The notes: generated by a model not told the origin, from the sequence alone. Counted from the first letter of the stretch, positions 1-12,399 are shown. The stretch is DNA of 64,000 nt from Achromobacter aegrifaciens (GCF_902859735.1 NZ_CADIJY010000004.1:372001-436000); one strand, 5' to 3'. Program-made: numbers and translations.

Positions 1-89
1 GCCGCAAGAGTGACCGGACCGCTATGCTGCCGCATAGCCAGATCGATCATGGCAGTCACGGCGAAACGCCCCTTGGTAGTTAGCCGCAT
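1..89 (-). CDS. iscR: IscR N-terminus (partial, runs off window start)
   Basis: Reverse translation from the ATG at 89 gives a start like [20 protein letters not shown], the hallmark N-terminus of IscR, the Rrf2-family [2Fe-2S] repressor of iron-sulfur cluster assembly. Only 29 codons lie in the window, so the wing and the cysteine ligands are not visible. The gene sits just downstream of the phosphatase gene on the same strand, with a terminator and an IscR-like site between, so it should be transcribed from its own autoregulated promoter. The identification rests on the very conserved first 20 residues. Confidence 0.85.
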   Translation of the reverse strand, partial: MRLTTKGRFAVTAMIDLAMRQHSGPVTLA

Positions 90-138
90 GGTAGGTTCCC
101 AGTGATTCGGCAATGGCCGCAGGCGAATCCAGCGGTCA

Positions 139-163
139 ATACCCGAGTAATTGCCTCAAGTAT
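139..163. promoter_or_regulatory. IscR type 1-like operator upstream of iscR
   Basis: The 25 bases match the known type 1 IscR site (pattern ATASYYGACTRWWWY then AGTCRRSTAT) at about 21 positions, including both outer ATA/TAT ends. A second, weaker half-site with CCCGACTAA lies at 171-179. The position, 50-75 bp before iscR, fits autorepression by [2Fe-2S]-IscR. The match was made by eye. Confidence 0.55.
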
Positions 164-201
164 AGCCTATTCCCGACTAATTTGGTATGGCTCCCGGCTA
201 G

Positions 202-230
202 AAAAAACCGCGCATTCGCGCGGTCTTTTA
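202..230 (-). terminator. Rho-independent terminator after the phosphatase gene
   Basis: On the reverse strand ACCGCGCGAATGCGCGGT folds into a GC-rich hairpin and is followed by six T. It lies about 55 bp past the stop codon of the phosphatase gene and separates it from iscR. Confidence 0.8.
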
Positions 231-283
231 CTGCCAAGCACCTCCGAGAACCGCCCGGCGGGCAGCCCTGCGGCAAAAGCGGA

Positions 284-775
284 TCAAGCCGCCTGGTACT
301 GGGTAGCGCGCTTGCGCACCAGCTCGAGGACGCCCTGACAGGCGTCTTCCAGGTAGTCCAGGACCTTGCCGAAGCCATCGGCGCCGCCATAGTACGGATC
401 GGGCACGGTGGCCTCTTCGAACTCATTGGCAAAGCGCATCAGCAGCATCAGCTTGTGCTGGTAGGCCTTGGGGCACTGCTGCTGCATGGCGGACAGATTG
501 TCCCAGTCCATGGCGAGGATCAGGTCGAAATCGCGGAAATCTTCCGCGGTGACCTGACGCGCTTCGCAGTGCGTGATCTCGTAGCCGCGCTTGCGCGCTG
601 CGGCCTGCGCCCGGGCATCAGGCGCCTCGCCGATGTGAAACGCGTGCGTGCCCGCGGAGTCGATGCGAACCACATCGCCCAAACCCGCGTCGTTCACCAA
701 ATGGCGAAACACGCCCTCTGCGCTCGGCGAGCGACAGATATTGCCCATGCAAACGAAAAGTACCTTGGTCATCAT
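284..775 (-). CDS. Low-molecular-weight protein-tyrosine phosphatase
   Basis: The 163-residue protein begins with the P-loop VCMGNICRSPS, the C-X5-R-S signature of LMW-PTPs, and carries the late DPYYGG motif that holds the general acid Asp. It would remove phosphate from tyrosine-phosphorylated proteins in the cytoplasm. The open frame extends 12 codons further upstream, but family members begin two or three residues before the KVLFVC strand, so the ATG at 775 (or the adjacent one at 772) is preferred; no strong ribosome binding site separates them. In related genomes this gene commonly precedes iscR, as here. There is no exopolysaccharide cluster nearby that would make it a Wzb-type enzyme, so the substrate is unknown. 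Confidence 0.9.
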   Translation of the reverse strand: MMTKVLFVCMGNICRSPSAEGVFRHLVNDAGLGDVVRIDSAGTHAFHIGEAPDARAQAAARKRGYEITHCEARQVTAEDFRDFDLILAMDWDNLSAMQQQCPKAYQHKLMLLMRFANEFEEATVPDPYYGGADGFGKVLDYLEDACQGVLELVRKRATQYQAA

Positions 776-892
776 GGAAGTAAGTGTGCGGGAAAACCCG
801 AGATAAGGCAAGCTTTTTTTGCGTCTGCGGGATTCTGATCGGGCGAATATGACCCCAATATTTATTCAATGAAATCAATTACTTAGGAAGAA

Positions 893-926
893 ATCCGGAT
901 CCAGCCTGTGAACACTGAATCCGGAT
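893..926. repeat. Inverted repeat between uvrB and the phosphatase gene
   Basis: The self-complementary octamer ATCCGGAT occurs at 893-900 and again at 919-926, so an 8-bp stem with an 18-base loop can form. Read on the reverse strand it ends in ATTTCTTCC, a poor T-tract, so it may be a weak terminator for uvrB. The rest of the 776-1024 gap is AT-richer with no gene that I can support. Confidence 0.4.
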
Positions 927-1024
927 ATTCGGACGAATCGTGGCAGCCTGATTGCAACGCAGCAGATTTCCGGCATATTCAGCTACCTGTCAGCATATAG
1001 AAACATTCAGACATGATTTCGCCG

Positions 1025-3145
1025 CTACACCGCCCCATCCAGCAGCACGCGCTGCTTCAGCGCGGTCAGCGCATCGCGCGCCGCGGCAGCCTGTTCGAAC
1101 TCCAGGTTTCGGGCATGATCCATCATCAGCTTTTCCAGGCGCTTGATCTCGCGAGCCAGGGCCTTTTCGTCCTTCAGGAACTCGGCCGGAACCGCGGCCT
1201 CGAGCGCATCGTGCTGGGTTGGAGCGACAACGCCATCGATCAGTTCCCGCACGGCCTTTTGCACGCCCCGGGCGGTAATGCCATGGTCGGCATTGAATTT
1301 CAGCTGCTTGGCACGCCGCCTCTCGGTTTCCTCCATGGCGCGTTGCATTGAATCGGTGATGCGGTCCGCATAGAGGATGGCGTGGCCATTGAGGTTGCGC
1401 GCCGCGCGCCCGATGGTCTGGATCAGGCTGCGCTCCGAACGCAGGAAGCCTTCCTTGTCGGCGTCCAGGATCGCCACCAGCGACACTTCGGGAATATCCA
1501 GCCCTTCGCGCAGCAGGTTGATCCCCACCAACACGTCAAAGGTGCCCAGACGCAGGTCGCGGATGATTTCGACACGTTCGACAGTGTCGATATCCGAATG
1601 CAGGTAGCGCACGCGCACGCCATGCTCGCTGAGGAAGTCGGTGAGATCCTCCGCCATGCGCTTGGTCAGGGTGGTGACCAGCACGCGCTCCGCTTGCGCC
1701 ACGCGCGCCTTGATCTGCCCGAGCAGATCGTCGACCTGGGTACGGGCGGGCAAGACCTGGACCAGCGGGTCCACCAGGCCCGTAGGCCGGACCACCTGCT
1801 CCACCACATTGTCGGTGTGCTCTTTCTCGTAGGCGGCCGGCGTGGCCGACACGAACACGCACTGGCGCATCCGGGCCTCGAATTCCTCGAGCTTCAGCGG
1901 CCGGTTGTCCAGCGCCGACGGCAGGCGGAAACCGTACTGCACCAGCGTTTCCTTGCGCGCCCGGTCGCCCCGGTACATGCCTCCCAACTGGCCGATGGTG
2001 ACGTGGCTTTCGTCGATGAACATGAGCGCATCGGACGGCAGGTAGTCGATGAGGGTGGGCGGCGGTTCGCCCGGCGCCGCGCCCGACAGGTGGCGGGAAT
2101 AGTTTTCGATGCCTTTGCAGAAGCCCAGCTCCTGCAGCATTTCCAGGTCGAAACGGGTGCGCTGCTCCAGCCGCTGGGCTTCGACCAGATGACCGTCGTC
2201 GACGAAGCGCTTGACCCGTTCGCGCAGCTCTTCCTTGATGGTCTCGATGGCGCGCAGCACGGTGTCGCGCGGCGTGACGTAGTGCGAACCGGGGTAGACA
2301 GTGAAACGCGGCAGCTTCTGGCGGATGCGGCCGGTCAGCGGATCGAACAGCTCCAGGCTTTCGATCTCGTCGTCGAACAGCGTCAGGCGCAGCGCCAGTT
2401 CCGGGCTTTCCGCCGGAAAGATGTCGATGGTCTCGCCACGCACCCGGAAGACGCCGCGGGTGAACTCGGCGTCATTGCGGGTGTACTGCATGGCGACCAG
2501 GCGGGCCAGGATCTCGCGGCGCGAGATCTGGTCGCCGGCGCGCAGGATCAGCACCATGGCGTGGTAGTCGCCGGGGTTGCCGATACCGTAGATGCAGGAC
2601 ACGGTGCCCACGATGATGGTGTCGCGGCGTTCCAGCAGGCTCTTGGTCGCCGACAACCGCATCTGTTCGATGTGCTCATTGATGGACGAATCCTTTTCAA
2701 TGAACAGGTCGCGCGTGGGGACGTACGCCTCGGGCTGGTAGTAGTCGTAGTACGAAACGAAGTACTCGACGGCGTTCTTCGGGAAGAACTCCCGCATTTC
2801 GGCGTACAGCTGGGCGGCCAGGGTCTTATTGGGGGCCAGTACCAGCGCCGGGCGCCCCATGCGGGCGATGACGTTGGCCATGGTGTAGGTCTTGCCGGAG
2901 CCCGTCACGCCCAACAGCGTCTGGAACATCAGGCCGTCTTCGACCCCTTGGGTCAACCCCTCGATGGCGGTGGGCTGATCGCCCGCCGGCGGATAGGGTT
3001 GGTACAGATGGAACGGGCTGCCCGGGAAATCGATGAATCCAGGGCCTGGCGCGGACGGATCCGCCACGGCCGATGCCGCCGCGGGATCGGCCGCCAGGTT
3101 CGCTGCGGCCCCCGCCGTAATCGGGTCTATTGCGCTCTTAGGCAT
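1025..3145 (-). CDS. uvrB: Excinuclease ABC subunit B
   Basis: UvrB is the damage-verifying helicase of nucleotide excision repair; it is loaded by UvrA and then recruits UvrC. The 706-residue protein shows Walker A GVTGSGKT (about residues 79-86), the [12 protein letters not shown] stretch of the damage-probing beta-hairpin region, the DESHVT box, the helicase motif QTIGRAARN and a C-terminal UVR domain ([13 protein letters not shown]) that contacts UvrC. The ATG at 3145 has an upstream GGAAGAG; the frame stays open much further but only as a shadow of the divergent aminotransferase gene. About 40 Ala/Pro-rich residues precede the conserved start, a longer tail than in E. coli. I find no SOS box in the 75-bp divergent promoter region. 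Confidence 0.97.
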   Translation of the reverse strand: MPKSAIDPITAGAAANLAADPAAASAVADPSAPGPGFIDFPGSPFHLYQPYPPAGDQPTAIEGLTQGVEDGLMFQTLLGVTGSGKTYTMANVIARMGRPALVLAPNKTLAAQLYAEMREFFPKNAVEYFVSYYDYYQPEAYVPTRDLFIEKDSSINEHIEQMRLSATKSLLERRDTIIVGTVSCIYGIGNPGDYHAMVLILRAGDQISRREILARLVAMQYTRNDAEFTRGVFRVRGETIDIFPAESPELALRLTLFDDEIESLELFDPLTGRIRQKLPRFTVYPGSHYVTPRDTVLRAIETIKEELRERVKRFVDDGHLVEAQRLEQRTRFDLEMLQELGFCKGIENYSRHLSGAAPGEPPPTLIDYLPSDALMFIDESHVTIGQLGGMYRGDRARKETLVQYGFRLPSALDNRPLKLEEFEARMRQCVFVSATPAAYEKEHTDNVVEQVVRPTGLVDPLVQVLPARTQVDDLLGQIKARVAQAERVLVTTLTKRMAEDLTDFLSEHGVRVRYLHSDIDTVERVEIIRDLRLGTFDVLVGINLLREGLDIPEVSLVAILDADKEGFLRSERSLIQTIGRAARNLNGHAILYADRITDSMQRAMEETERRRAKQLKFNADHGITARGVQKAVRELIDGVVAPTQHDALEAAVPAEFLKDEKALAREIKRLEKLMMDHARNLEFEQAAAARDALTALKQRVLLDGAV

Positions 3146-3220
3146 GCTAGACTCTTCCAGGGTAAACCCCTCATTATCCACAGCAGCCTGTACTGCGTCC
3201 ACCCACCTCATCAGACTCCC

Positions 3221-4420
3221 ATGAGCACCCTTTTCGATTCCGTCGAACTCGCCCCGCGCGACCCCATTCTTGGCCTGAACGAACAATACAACGCTGATAC
3301 GCGTCCCGGTAAAGTCAATCTGGGCGTGGGCGTGTACTACGACGATCAGGGTCGCATCCCCCTGCTGGGCGCGGTCCGCAAGGCCGAAGCCGCCCGCATC
3401 GAAGCCGCCGCCGCCCGCGGCTACCTGCCGATCGAAGGCATCGCCGGTTACAACAACGGCGCGCAAGCCCTGCTGCTGGGCAAGGATTCCGCGCTGGCCG
3501 CGGCCGGCCGCGTGCTGACCACTCAGGCCCTGGGCGGCACCGGCGCGCTGAAGATCGGCGCTGACTTCCTGCGCCAGCTGCTGCCGACCTCCAAGGTCCT
3601 GATCAGCGACCCCAGCTGGGAAAACCACCGCGCCCTGTTCGAGCGCGCCGGCTTCGAAGTCGGTACCTATTCGTACTACGACGCCGCCACCCGCGGCCTG
3701 AACTTCGATGCCATGCTGGCCGACCTGAAGGCCGCGCCGGCCAAGACCGTCGTCGTGCTGCATGCCTGCTGCCACAACCCGACCGGCGTGGACCCCACCG
3801 CCGACCAGTGGAAGCAGATCGCGGCCGTCGTGAAGGAAAACAATCTGGTCCCGTTCCTGGACATCGCCTACCAGGGCTTCGGCGACGGCCTGACCGAAGA
3901 CGCTTCGGTCGTGCGCATGTTTGCCGATCTGGACCTGACCATGTTCATCAGCTCCTCGTTCTCGAAGTCGTTCTCGCTGTACGGCGAGCGCGTCGGCGCG
4001 CTGACGGTCGTCGCCGGCAGCAAGGACGAAGCCACCCGCGTGCTGAGCCAGCTCAAGCGCGTGATCCGCACCAACTACTCCAACCCGCCCACCCATGGCG
4101 GCACGGTGGTGTCGACGGTACTGAACACGCCTGAACTCTTCGCGATGTGGGAAGAGGAACTCGCCGGCATGCGCGACCGCATCCGCCTGATGCGCAAGCA
4201 ACTGGTCGACAAGATCAAGGAACACGGCGGCAAGCAGGACTTCAGTTTCGTGCTGCAGCAGCGCGGCATGTTCTCGTACTCGGGCCTGACCGCGGCGCAA
4301 GTGGATCGCCTGCGCGAAGAGCATGGCGTGTATGCCGTCTCCAGCGGCCGCATCTGCGTGGCCGCGCTGAACAGCGGCAACATCGACAAGGTCGCCAAGG
4401 GCATCGCGGCCGTGCTGTAA
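3221..4420 (+). CDS. Aspartate/aromatic amino-acid aminotransferase
   Basis: This class I PLP aminotransferase (399 residues, family usual about 397) exchanges amino groups between aspartate or aromatic amino acids and 2-oxoglutarate. The PLP lysine is Lys249 in [16 protein letters not shown]. The HNPTG motif and the SDPSWENH segment (Trp133 stacking on the cofactor) mark the AspC/TyrB subgroup. These motifs do not settle the choice between aspC and tyrB; the Burkholderiales gene is usually annotated as aromatic aminotransferase. It diverges from uvrB, sharing a short promoter region, and ends before a strong terminator. Confidence 0.92.
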   Translation: MSTLFDSVELAPRDPILGLNEQYNADTRPGKVNLGVGVYYDDQGRIPLLGAVRKAEAARIEAAAARGYLPIEGIAGYNNGAQALLLGKDSALAAAGRVLTTQALGGTGALKIGADFLRQLLPTSKVLISDPSWENHRALFERAGFEVGTYSYYDAATRGLNFDAMLADLKAAPAKTVVVLHACCHNPTGVDPTADQWKQIAAVVKENNLVPFLDIAYQGFGDGLTEDASVVRMFADLDLTMFISSSFSKSFSLYGERVGALTVVAGSKDEATRVLSQLKRVIRTNYSNPPTHGGTVVSTVLNTPELFAMWEEELAGMRDRIRLMRKQLVDKIKEHGGKQDFSFVLQQRGMFSYSGLTAAQVDRLREEHGVYAVSSGRICVAALNSGNIDKVAKGIAAVL

Positions 4421-4460
4421 GCCATTTGCAGCGCACAGGCCCACGCGGGCCTGCCGTCAG

Positions 4461-4486
4461 GAACGGGACCTTCGGGTCCCGTTTTT
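4461..4486 (+). terminator. Terminator of the aminotransferase gene
   Basis: ACGGGACCTTCGGGTCCCGT forms a perfect stem with a TTCG loop and is followed by TTTTT. It begins 41 bp after the stop codon at 4420. Confidence 0.9.
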
Positions 4487-4552
4487 CTTTTGGTCCGGAC
4501 CGGCTTTTTCTTTTGGTCCGGACCGGCTTCTTCTTTTGGTCCGGACCGGCTT
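4485..4552. repeat. Three tandem 23-bp repeats containing GGTCCGGACC
   Basis: Copies begin at 4485, 4508 and 4531. Each has TTCTTTT followed by the perfect palindrome GGTCCGGACC and GGCTT; only the spacer base or bases between copies differ. The block overlaps the T-tract of the terminator before it and ends 32 bp before the SOS box of lexA. Its function is unknown: it could be terminator reinforcement, a protein-binding array or a slippage-generated satellite. Confidence 0.85.
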
Positions 4553-4583
4553 GCTTTTTTGCGCTGCGTCCCCCAGAATGGCG

Positions 4584-4599
4584 CTGTATATATGTACAG
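4584..4599. promoter_or_regulatory. SOS box (LexA operator) of lexA
   Basis: CTGTATATATGTACAG matches the CTGT-N8-ACAG LexA operator with perfect half-sites. It lies 24 bp before the lexA start codon, so LexA should repress its own gene. Confidence 0.93.
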
Positions 4600-4622
4600 T
4601 CCGCTAGCACCGGATCATCGCC

Positions 4623-5273
4623 ATGGCCAGCAAACTCACTGATCGCCAACAACAAATCCTGGATCTCATCAGGCAGACCGTCACTCGCACCGGCTTCCCG
4701 CCGACGCGTGCCGAAATTGCCCTGGCCCTGGGTTTCCGTTCCCCCAACGCGGCGGAAGATCACCTCAAGGCGCTTGCCCGCAAGGGCGCCATCGAACTGA
4801 CGGCCGGCGCGTCCCGCGGCATCCGCCTGAAAGACACCTCCCCTGCTCCCACGCAAAGCTCGCTGCCCATGCCGGGCCTGGCGCAGTTGCTGCTGCCGCT
4901 GGTCGGCCGCGTGGCCGCGGGCAGCCCCATCCTGGCTGCCGAGCACGTCGAACGCGAGGTCGGCGTCGATCCCAACCTGTTCGCCCAGACGCCCGACTAC
5001 CTGCTCAAGGTGCGCGGCATGAGCATGCGTGACGCCGGCATCCTGGAAGGCGACCTGCTCGCCGTAAAGAAAGCCTCGGAAGCCCGCAACGGCCAGATCG
5101 TGGTGGCCCGCCTGGGCGACGACGTCACGGTCAAGCGCTTGCAGCGCCAAAACGGCCACATCGAACTACTGCCCGAAAACCCCGACTTCGAACCCATCGT
5201 GGTCGAAGCCGGCCAGGATTTCGCGTTGGAAGGCATCGCGGTGGGCCTGATCCGCACGCACGCGCTGCACTAG
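4623..5273 (+). CDS. lexA: LexA repressor
   Basis: LexA represses SOS genes and cleaves itself when RecA filaments form. The 216-residue protein has the winged-helix DNA-binding domain (residues about 1-65, with [21 protein letters not shown]), the Ala99-Gly100 cleavage bond in GRVAAGSP, and the Ser134 (GMSMRDAG) and Lys171 (VTVKRL) dyad. Length is slightly above the E. coli form (202) because of the linker. The gene stands alone with its own operator and terminator. Confidence 0.97.
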   Translation: MASKLTDRQQQILDLIRQTVTRTGFPPTRAEIALALGFRSPNAAEDHLKALARKGAIELTAGASRGIRLKDTSPAPTQSSLPMPGLAQLLLPLVGRVAAGSPILAAEHVEREVGVDPNLFAQTPDYLLKVRGMSMRDAGILEGDLLAVKKASEARNGQIVVARLGDDVTVKRLQRQNGHIELLPENPDFEPIVVEAGQDFALEGIAVGLIRTHALH

Positions 5274-5304
5274 CCCCCACTACTCCCGCGTTTGCGCGCG
5301 GCAT

Positions 5305-5341
5305 GAAAAAAACCCCGCCAAGAAATTGACGGGGTTTTTTG
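5305..5341. terminator. Bidirectional terminator between lexA and lon
   Basis: The stem ACCCCGCCA...TGACGGGGT is flanked by A's on the left and TTTTTT on the right, so it can stop lexA transcription and, read the other way, lon transcription (convergent genes). Confidence 0.85.
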
Positions 5342-5396
5342 TTGGAAGCTATCCAGAAGGGGCGCCGCTTACCGGCGGCGTCCCTCCCGGTGTCCA

Positions 5397-7847
<2,451 letters not shown>

Positions 7848-7927
7848 AGGAGGTTCCTCGGTATGACTCGGCGTATCGGGGACGGGAGGCCTGGGTATAC
7901 CCGGACAATCCACGTCGGTTACGTCTG

Positions 7928-7955
7928 TTATGGGAACAATAGCCGAAAATTCAAG
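7928..7955 (-). promoter_or_regulatory. Sigma-32 (heat-shock) type promoter of lon
   Basis: On the reverse strand CTTGAA (7955-7950) is followed after 14 bp by TCCCATAA (7935-7928), close to the RpoH consensus CTTGAA-N13-15-CCCCATNT. It would give a leader of about 75 bases ahead of the lon ATG at 7847, in line with heat-shock control of lon in proteobacteria. Confidence 0.65.
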
Positions 7956-8067
7956 ATCTCGGCGCCTGGATCCCCCAAAGGCTGAAAAAAACCGCGGGGC
8001 GGCACCCTCAGTATGCAAGCGTCGCGCCTGCAGGAAAAGCGTGTTTGCACCCGGGAATGCGCCTTAG

Positions 8068-8100
8068 GCAAAAAAACCCGTTACAGGAACGGGCTTTTTT
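8068..8100 (-). terminator. Terminator after clpX
   Basis: Read on the reverse strand, AGCCCGTTCCTGTAACGGGT forms a hairpin followed by TTTTTT, just past the clpX stop at 8107. Confidence 0.85.
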
Positions 8101-8106
8101 GAAATA

Positions 8107-9405
8107 TCAGGCTGCGGCGTCGCGGACTTCTCCGCGCTCTGGCTTGTCTGAAGCCGCGTCCTCGTCGGCGTAGATGAGCAATGGCTTGCCCTCGCCTTCG
8201 ATCGCGTTCTCGTCCAGCACCACGCGCTTGACGTTGCCCTGGGAAGGCAGGTCATACATGGTGTCGAGCAGGGCCTGCTCGATGATGGAACGCAGACCGC
8301 GCGCGCCCGTCTTGCGGCGCAGCGCCTTGCGGGCGATCGCCTTCAGGGCGGCGGGACGCACGTCGAGCTCGGCGCCTTCCATGGCGAACAGCTTCTGGAA
8401 CTGCTTGAGCAAGGCGTTCTTGGGCTCGGTCAGGATTTGCACCAGGGCCGCTTCGTCCAGCTCGTCCAGGGTGGCGACCACCGGCAGACGGCCAACCAGT
8501 TCGGGGATCAGGCCGAACTTGATCAGGTCTTCGGGTTCGACTTCGGAGAACAGTTCGCCCACGCCGCGCTCCGACTTGGCGCGCACCGAGGCCGAAAAGC
8601 CGATGCCCGATTTCTCGGTGCGGTCGCGGATGACCTTTTCCAGTCCGTCGAAGGCGCCGCCCACGATGAACAGGATGTTGGTCGTGTCGACCTGGACGAA
8701 GTCCTGGTTCGGGTGCTTGCGGCCGCCCTGCGGGGGCACCGAGGCGACCGTGCCTTCGATCAGTTTCAGCAAGGCCTGCTGCACGCCCTCGCCCGATACG
8801 TCGCGGGTGATGGACGGGTTGTCGGACTTGCGGGAAATCTTGTCGATTTCGTCGATGTAGATGATGGCGCGCTGCGCCTTTTCCACTTCGTAGTTGCAGT
8901 TCTGCAGCAACTTCTGAATGATGTTCTCGACGTCTTCGCCCACGTAACCGGCCTCGGTCAGCGTGGTGGCGTCGGCCATGACGAAGGGCACGTTCAGCAT
9001 GCGCGCCAGCGTCTGGGCCAGGAGCGTCTTGCCCGACCCGGTGGGGCCGATCAGCATGATGTTGCTCTTGGAGAGCTCGACTTCGTCGCCCTTGATCTCG
9101 CCGTGGCGGATGCGCTTGTAATGGTTGTAGACGGCCACGGCCAGCATGCGCTTGGGCGAGTTCTGCCCAATGACGTACTGGTCGAGGAAGGTCTTGATTT
9201 CAGCCGGAGTGGGCAGTTCGGAACGAATCGCCGCGCGCGCGGTGGCTTGCGCCTCCTCGCGGATGATGTCGTTGCAAAGATCTATGCATTCATCGCAGAT
9301 GAATACCGACGGACCCGCGATCAGCTTGCGGACTTCATGCTGGCTTTTATTGCAAAACGAGCAATGCAGCACTTTTGCGTCTGCCGATCCCTTTTTTTCA
9401 GGCAT
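8107..9405 (-). CDS. clpX: ClpX, ATPase subunit of the ClpXP protease
   Basis: ClpX unfolds tagged substrates and feeds them to ClpP. The 432-residue protein has the N-terminal zinc-binding domain with Cys15, Cys18, Cys37 and Cys40, Walker [13 protein letters not shown], the pore loop GYVG, Walker [11 protein letters not shown] and sensor regions typical of the family (E. coli 424 residues). It follows clpP with a 100-bp gap, so it may be co-transcribed with tig-clpP or have a further promoter in the gap; I see no convincing one. Confidence 0.97.
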   Translation of the reverse strand: MPEKKGSADAKVLHCSFCNKSQHEVRKLIAGPSVFICDECIDLCNDIIREEAQATARAAIRSELPTPAEIKTFLDQYVIGQNSPKRMLAVAVYNHYKRIRHGEIKGDEVELSKSNIMLIGPTGSGKTLLAQTLARMLNVPFVMADATTLTEAGYVGEDVENIIQKLLQNCNYEVEKAQRAIIYIDEIDKISRKSDNPSITRDVSGEGVQQALLKLIEGTVASVPPQGGRKHPNQDFVQVDTTNILFIVGGAFDGLEKVIRDRTEKSGIGFSASVRAKSERGVGELFSEVEPEDLIKFGLIPELVGRLPVVATLDELDEAALVQILTEPKNALLKQFQKLFAMEGAELDVRPAALKAIARKALRRKTGARGLRSIIEQALLDTMYDLPSQGNVKRVVLDENAIEGEGKPLLIYADEDAASDKPERGEVRDAAA

Positions 9406-9505
9406 ATATGTTCGTATCTCAGGTAAAGATGCGCCAGGCCGGCTAAAGGCCTAGCGCATGCGCTTACTCAAACGTGGTGGCAGCGGGTTCGGGTCAACCG
9501 GGAAG

Positions 9506-10159
9506 TCAGCCTTCCGAGCGGGAGGTCATAACCTTGTCCACCAGTCCATACGATACCGCATCTTCGGCCGACATGAAGTTGTCACGCTCCGTGTCTATGC
9601 CGATGCGTTCCATGGTCTGGCCGGTATTGTCGGCCAGGATGCGGTTCAGGCGTTCACGCAGGTCCAGGATCTCGCGAGCCTGGATCTGGATGTCCGAAGC
9701 CTGCCCCTGGGCGCCGCCCGAGGGCTGGTGGATCATGATGCGCGAGTTGGGCAGCGTGAAGCGCTTGCCCTTCTTGCCTGCCGCCAGCAGGAACGCGCCC
9801 ATGCTGGCCGCCAGGCCGGTGCAAAGGGTGGACACGTCCGGCTTGACGAATTGCATGGTGTCAAAGATGGCCATTCCCGCATACACCGACCCGCCGGGCG
9901 AGTTGATGTACAGGGAAATGTCCTTGTCAGGATTCTCCGATTCCAGGAACAGCAACTGCGCCACGACCAGGTTGGCCGTTGCGTCATTGACCGGACCCAC
10001 CAGGAAAATGAGCCGCTCGCGGAGCAGACGCGAATAGATGTCGTAGGCGCGTTCGCCGCGCCCCGACTGCTCGATCACCATGGGAATGTAGCCCAGGCCG
10101 GTGGGGGTCACCGAAGACCCGCCATTCATTGCCGCATAGAAATCGGTGAATCTCTGCAT
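9506..10159 (-). CDS. clpP: ClpP, proteolytic subunit
   Basis: ClpP is the serine peptidase chamber that partners ClpX. Catalytic Ser119 (LAASMGAF), His144 (MIHQPSGG) and Asp193 (TERDNFMSA) are present in a 217-residue protein, slightly longer than the E. coli form (207) at its N-terminus, where the propeptide is normally removed. The start is only 4 bp after the tig stop, so the two genes are translationally close and surely co-transcribed. Confidence 0.97.
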   Translation of the reverse strand: MQRFTDFYAAMNGGSSVTPTGLGYIPMVIEQSGRGERAYDIYSRLLRERLIFLVGPVNDATANLVVAQLLFLESENPDKDISLYINSPGGSVYAGMAIFDTMQFVKPDVSTLCTGLAASMGAFLLAAGKKGKRFTLPNSRIMIHQPSGGAQGQASDIQIQAREILDLRERLNRILADNTGQTMERIGIDTERDNFMSAEDAVSYGLVDKVMTSRSEG

Positions 10160-10163
10160 AGTG

Positions 10164-11474
10164 TTACGCCATCCCCATCAACTGATCGAAAGGCACCTTC
10201 TCTTCGGTGACCTTGGCCTTTTCAAGCACGTGCGCGACGACATTGTCTTCCAGCACGATAGCCTCGATTTCAGCACGACGCTGGCGGTCGGCCAGGTAAT
10301 AGCTGACAACCTGTGCGGGTTGTTCGTAGTTCTCGGCGAACTCTTCGATACGCGCACGGACTTGTTCGGGCTTGGCTTGCAGCTGGGCTTGCTTGACCAG
10401 TTCCGACACCAGCAGGCCCAGGCGCACGCGGCGCTCGGACTCGGTGGCGAAGGCTTCGGCCGGGATCGGCACGGATTCGGCGTTGGGGATGCCGCGCTGC
10501 TTCAGCTCTTCGCGGGCGGCGGCGACACGGCCTTGCACGTCGTTGTCGACCAGGGCCTTCGGCACGTCGAACTTGCCGGCTTCGACCAGGGCGTCCATGA
10601 CGCTGGACTTGGTGCGGCCAGCCGAACGGACCTTGACTTCGCGCTCGATGTTGCTGCGGATGTCGGCCTTCAGCTTTTCGATGTCGCCTTCGGCCTGGCC
10701 GAGGGACTTGGCGAATTCGCCGTTCAGTTCGGGCAGCACGCCTTCAGCCACTTCCTTGACGGTGATGGTGAATTCGGCGGTCTTGCCGGCAACTTCCTTG
10801 CCCTGGTAGTCATCGGGGAACTTGAGCGGGAAGACCTTGCTTTCGCCAGCCTTCAGGCCGCGGGCGGCTTCTTCGAATTCGGGCAGCATGCGGCCTTGGC
10901 CGAGCACGAACGGGAAGGCTTCGGCCTTGCCGCCTTCGAACGGCACGCCGTCGATGGTGCCGGCGAAGTCCAGCGTGACGCGGTCGCCGTCTTGCGAGGC
11001 GCGGCCTTCACGGGCTTCGAACGTGGCGCGCTGCTTGCGCAGGACGTCCAGGGTCTGCTGCACTTCGGCGTCGGTGACGGCCGTTTCGTAGCGGGTGACG
11101 GCCAGGGCCGACAGATCCGGCACGGCGACTTCGGGGTAGACCTCGAACGTGGCGGTGAACGCCAGCGTGTCGTCGGCAACGCCTTCAGTCTTGGGCTCGA
11201 GGTTCGGGGCGCCGGCGACGCGCAGCTTGGCGCCATCGACAGCTTGTTCAAAGGCACGGCCAACTTGGCTATTGATCACGTCGTAGCGGATGCCGGGGCC
11301 ATGGCTGCGCTCGAGCATGGCGAGCGGAGCTTTGCCCGGACGGAAGCCGGGGACCTTGGCGGTCCGGGCCACGCGCTTCAATTGCGCCTGGACTTCCTTT
11401 TCGACGTCGGCCACCGAGACGGCCAGATCAACACGGCGCTCCAGGCCGGAGAGGGTTTCAACCACAGGCTGCAT
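10164..11474 (-). CDS. tig: Trigger factor
   Basis: Trigger factor is the ribosome-bound chaperone with peptidyl-prolyl isomerase activity that meets nascent chains. The 436-residue protein contains the ribosome-binding signature GFRPGKAPL (about residues 44-52), the FKBP-like domain (about 160-240, [19 protein letters not shown]) and the C-terminal helical cradle. The ATG at 11474 begins [14 protein letters not shown], the usual start; the upstream extension of the frame is rejected. It heads the tig-clpP-clpX group. Confidence 0.96.
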   Translation of the reverse strand: MQPVVETLSGLERRVDLAVSVADVEKEVQAQLKRVARTAKVPGFRPGKAPLAMLERSHGPGIRYDVINSQVGRAFEQAVDGAKLRVAGAPNLEPKTEGVADDTLAFTATFEVYPEVAVPDLSALAVTRYETAVTDAEVQQTLDVLRKQRATFEAREGRASQDGDRVTLDFAGTIDGVPFEGGKAEAFPFVLGQGRMLPEFEEAARGLKAGESKVFPLKFPDDYQGKEVAGKTAEFTITVKEVAEGVLPELNGEFAKSLGQAEGDIEKLKADIRSNIEREVKVRSAGRTKSSVMDALVEAGKFDVPKALVDNDVQGRVAAAREELKQRGIPNAESVPIPAEAFATESERRVRLGLLVSELVKQAQLQAKPEQVRARIEEFAENYEQPAQVVSYYLADRQRRAEIEAIVLEDNVVAHVLEKAKVTEEKVPFDQLMGMA

Positions 11475-11560
11475 TAAAAGACCTATTTTCCGAGAGATAA
11501 AGAGATGACGGGCGGATAAACGGGGCATTTTACCGGAAACTTCCGGTCCCCTGACGCAAA

Positions 11561-11600
11561 GGGGCGCGAGCACCCGGATAAGTCCGGATACTCGCGCCCC
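11561..11600 (-). terminator. Long hairpin between the M48 protease gene and tig
   Basis: GGGGCGCGAG at 11561-11570 is exactly complementary to CTCGCGCCCC at 11591-11600, with a 20-base spacer holding two CCGGATA copies. On the reverse strand it is followed by TTTGCG, so it is a plausible but weak-tailed terminator for the protease gene whose stop is at 11644. Confidence 0.6.
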
Positions 11601-11643
11601 GTTTTCCACCCGGGACGGGAGAATATACGTCAGCCAGAAAGCC

Positions 11644-12399
11644 TTATTTGGCCTTGGCGATGCGCTCTTCGATGTGCTGCGCGCGCTTGGCCGAGGACGG
11701 ATGCGAGCTCATCATGTCGCTCTTGCCGCCGTCCAGCTCAGCCAGCTTCTGGAACGCGGTCACCAGGCCGCGGGTGTTCAGGCCCTTGGCCTGCAGCTGG
11801 TCGAACGAGTAATCGTCGGCGGCGCTTTCCTGCGACTGCGAGAACTGCGCGTTGATGAACTTCTCGGTCAGGTCGCCCAGTTGCGACGAGCTGAGCGCGG
11901 CCACGGTGGCGCCGCCTGCCGCATTGGCGGCATCGCGCGCGGCGGAAACGGTGTAGGCAGTCTGCATCGCCTTCTTGCTGTGGCCCAGCGCGACGTGGCC
12001 GATTTCGTGGCCCACCACGCCCATCACCTCATCGTCGGTCATCATGTCCATCAGGCCGCTGTAGACGCGGATGCAGCCGTTGGCCATGGCCCAGGCGTTG
12101 ACGTCCTTGGTGATGTAGACCTTGTAGCTGGCCTTCTGGCCGTTGACCGTGCCGCCCAGTTGCTTGGCGATCTTCTGCAGACGGGCGTCGTACTTGCTGC
12201 CGGGAGCGGCGATCTTTTCCTGGGAATCGCTCTGCGCGCAAGCCTTGTCCGACAGGGTCTTGATCTCGGCATCGCTCAGCGTGGCAGCTTGAACGACCTT
12301 GCTGCCGGCGCCGACCAGGCCGCCGATGTCCAAAGCCTGGGAGGCGGAGAAAGGGGCGAGCGCAACGCCCAGGGCGGCGACGGTGTAGCGGATCTTCAT
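11644..12399 (-). CDS. M48-family zinc metalloprotease, exported
   Basis: The 251-residue protein has the zinc motif HEIGH (His131, Glu132, His135) with the third ligand Glu191 in ESAADDYS, as in the M48B/LoiP-BepA-like group that handles outer membrane protein quality control. Residues 1-22 look like a signal peptide ending SASQA, without a lipobox cysteine at the cleavage site, so a soluble periplasmic protein is likely. The ATG at 12399 follows AGAGGAG; the in-frame upstream start has none. The substrate is unknown. Confidence 0.88.
   Translation of the reverse strand: MKIRYTVAALGVALAPFSASQALDIGGLVGAGSKVVQAATLSDAEIKTLSDKACAQSDSQEKIAAPGSKYDARLQKIAKQLGGTVNGQKASYKVYITKDVNAWAMANGCIRVYSGLMDMMTDDEVMGVVGHEIGHVALGHSKKAMQTAYTVSAARDAANAAGGATVAALSSSQLGDLTEKFINAQFSQSQESAADDYSFDQLQAKGLNTRGLVTAFQKLAELDGGKSDMMSSHPSSAKRAQHIEERIAKAK

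Noticed and set aside
1382-3220. 613-codon upstream extension of the aminotransferase frame
   Set aside because: It runs antisense to uvrB; the protein family starts at the ATG at 3221.
3146-3220. SOS box between uvrB and the aminotransferase
   Set aside because: A CTGT is present near 3188 but no ACAG lies 8 bp after it.
4485-4552. Repeat block as a CRISPR array
   Set aside because: Units are 23 bp with practically no spacers, contain a palindrome and T-tract, and there are no cas genes.
11532-11547. Palindrome ACCGGAA-AC-TTCCGGT as a terminator
   Set aside because: On the reverse strand it is followed by AAAA rather than T, and on the forward strand by CCCC; it lacks a T-tract.
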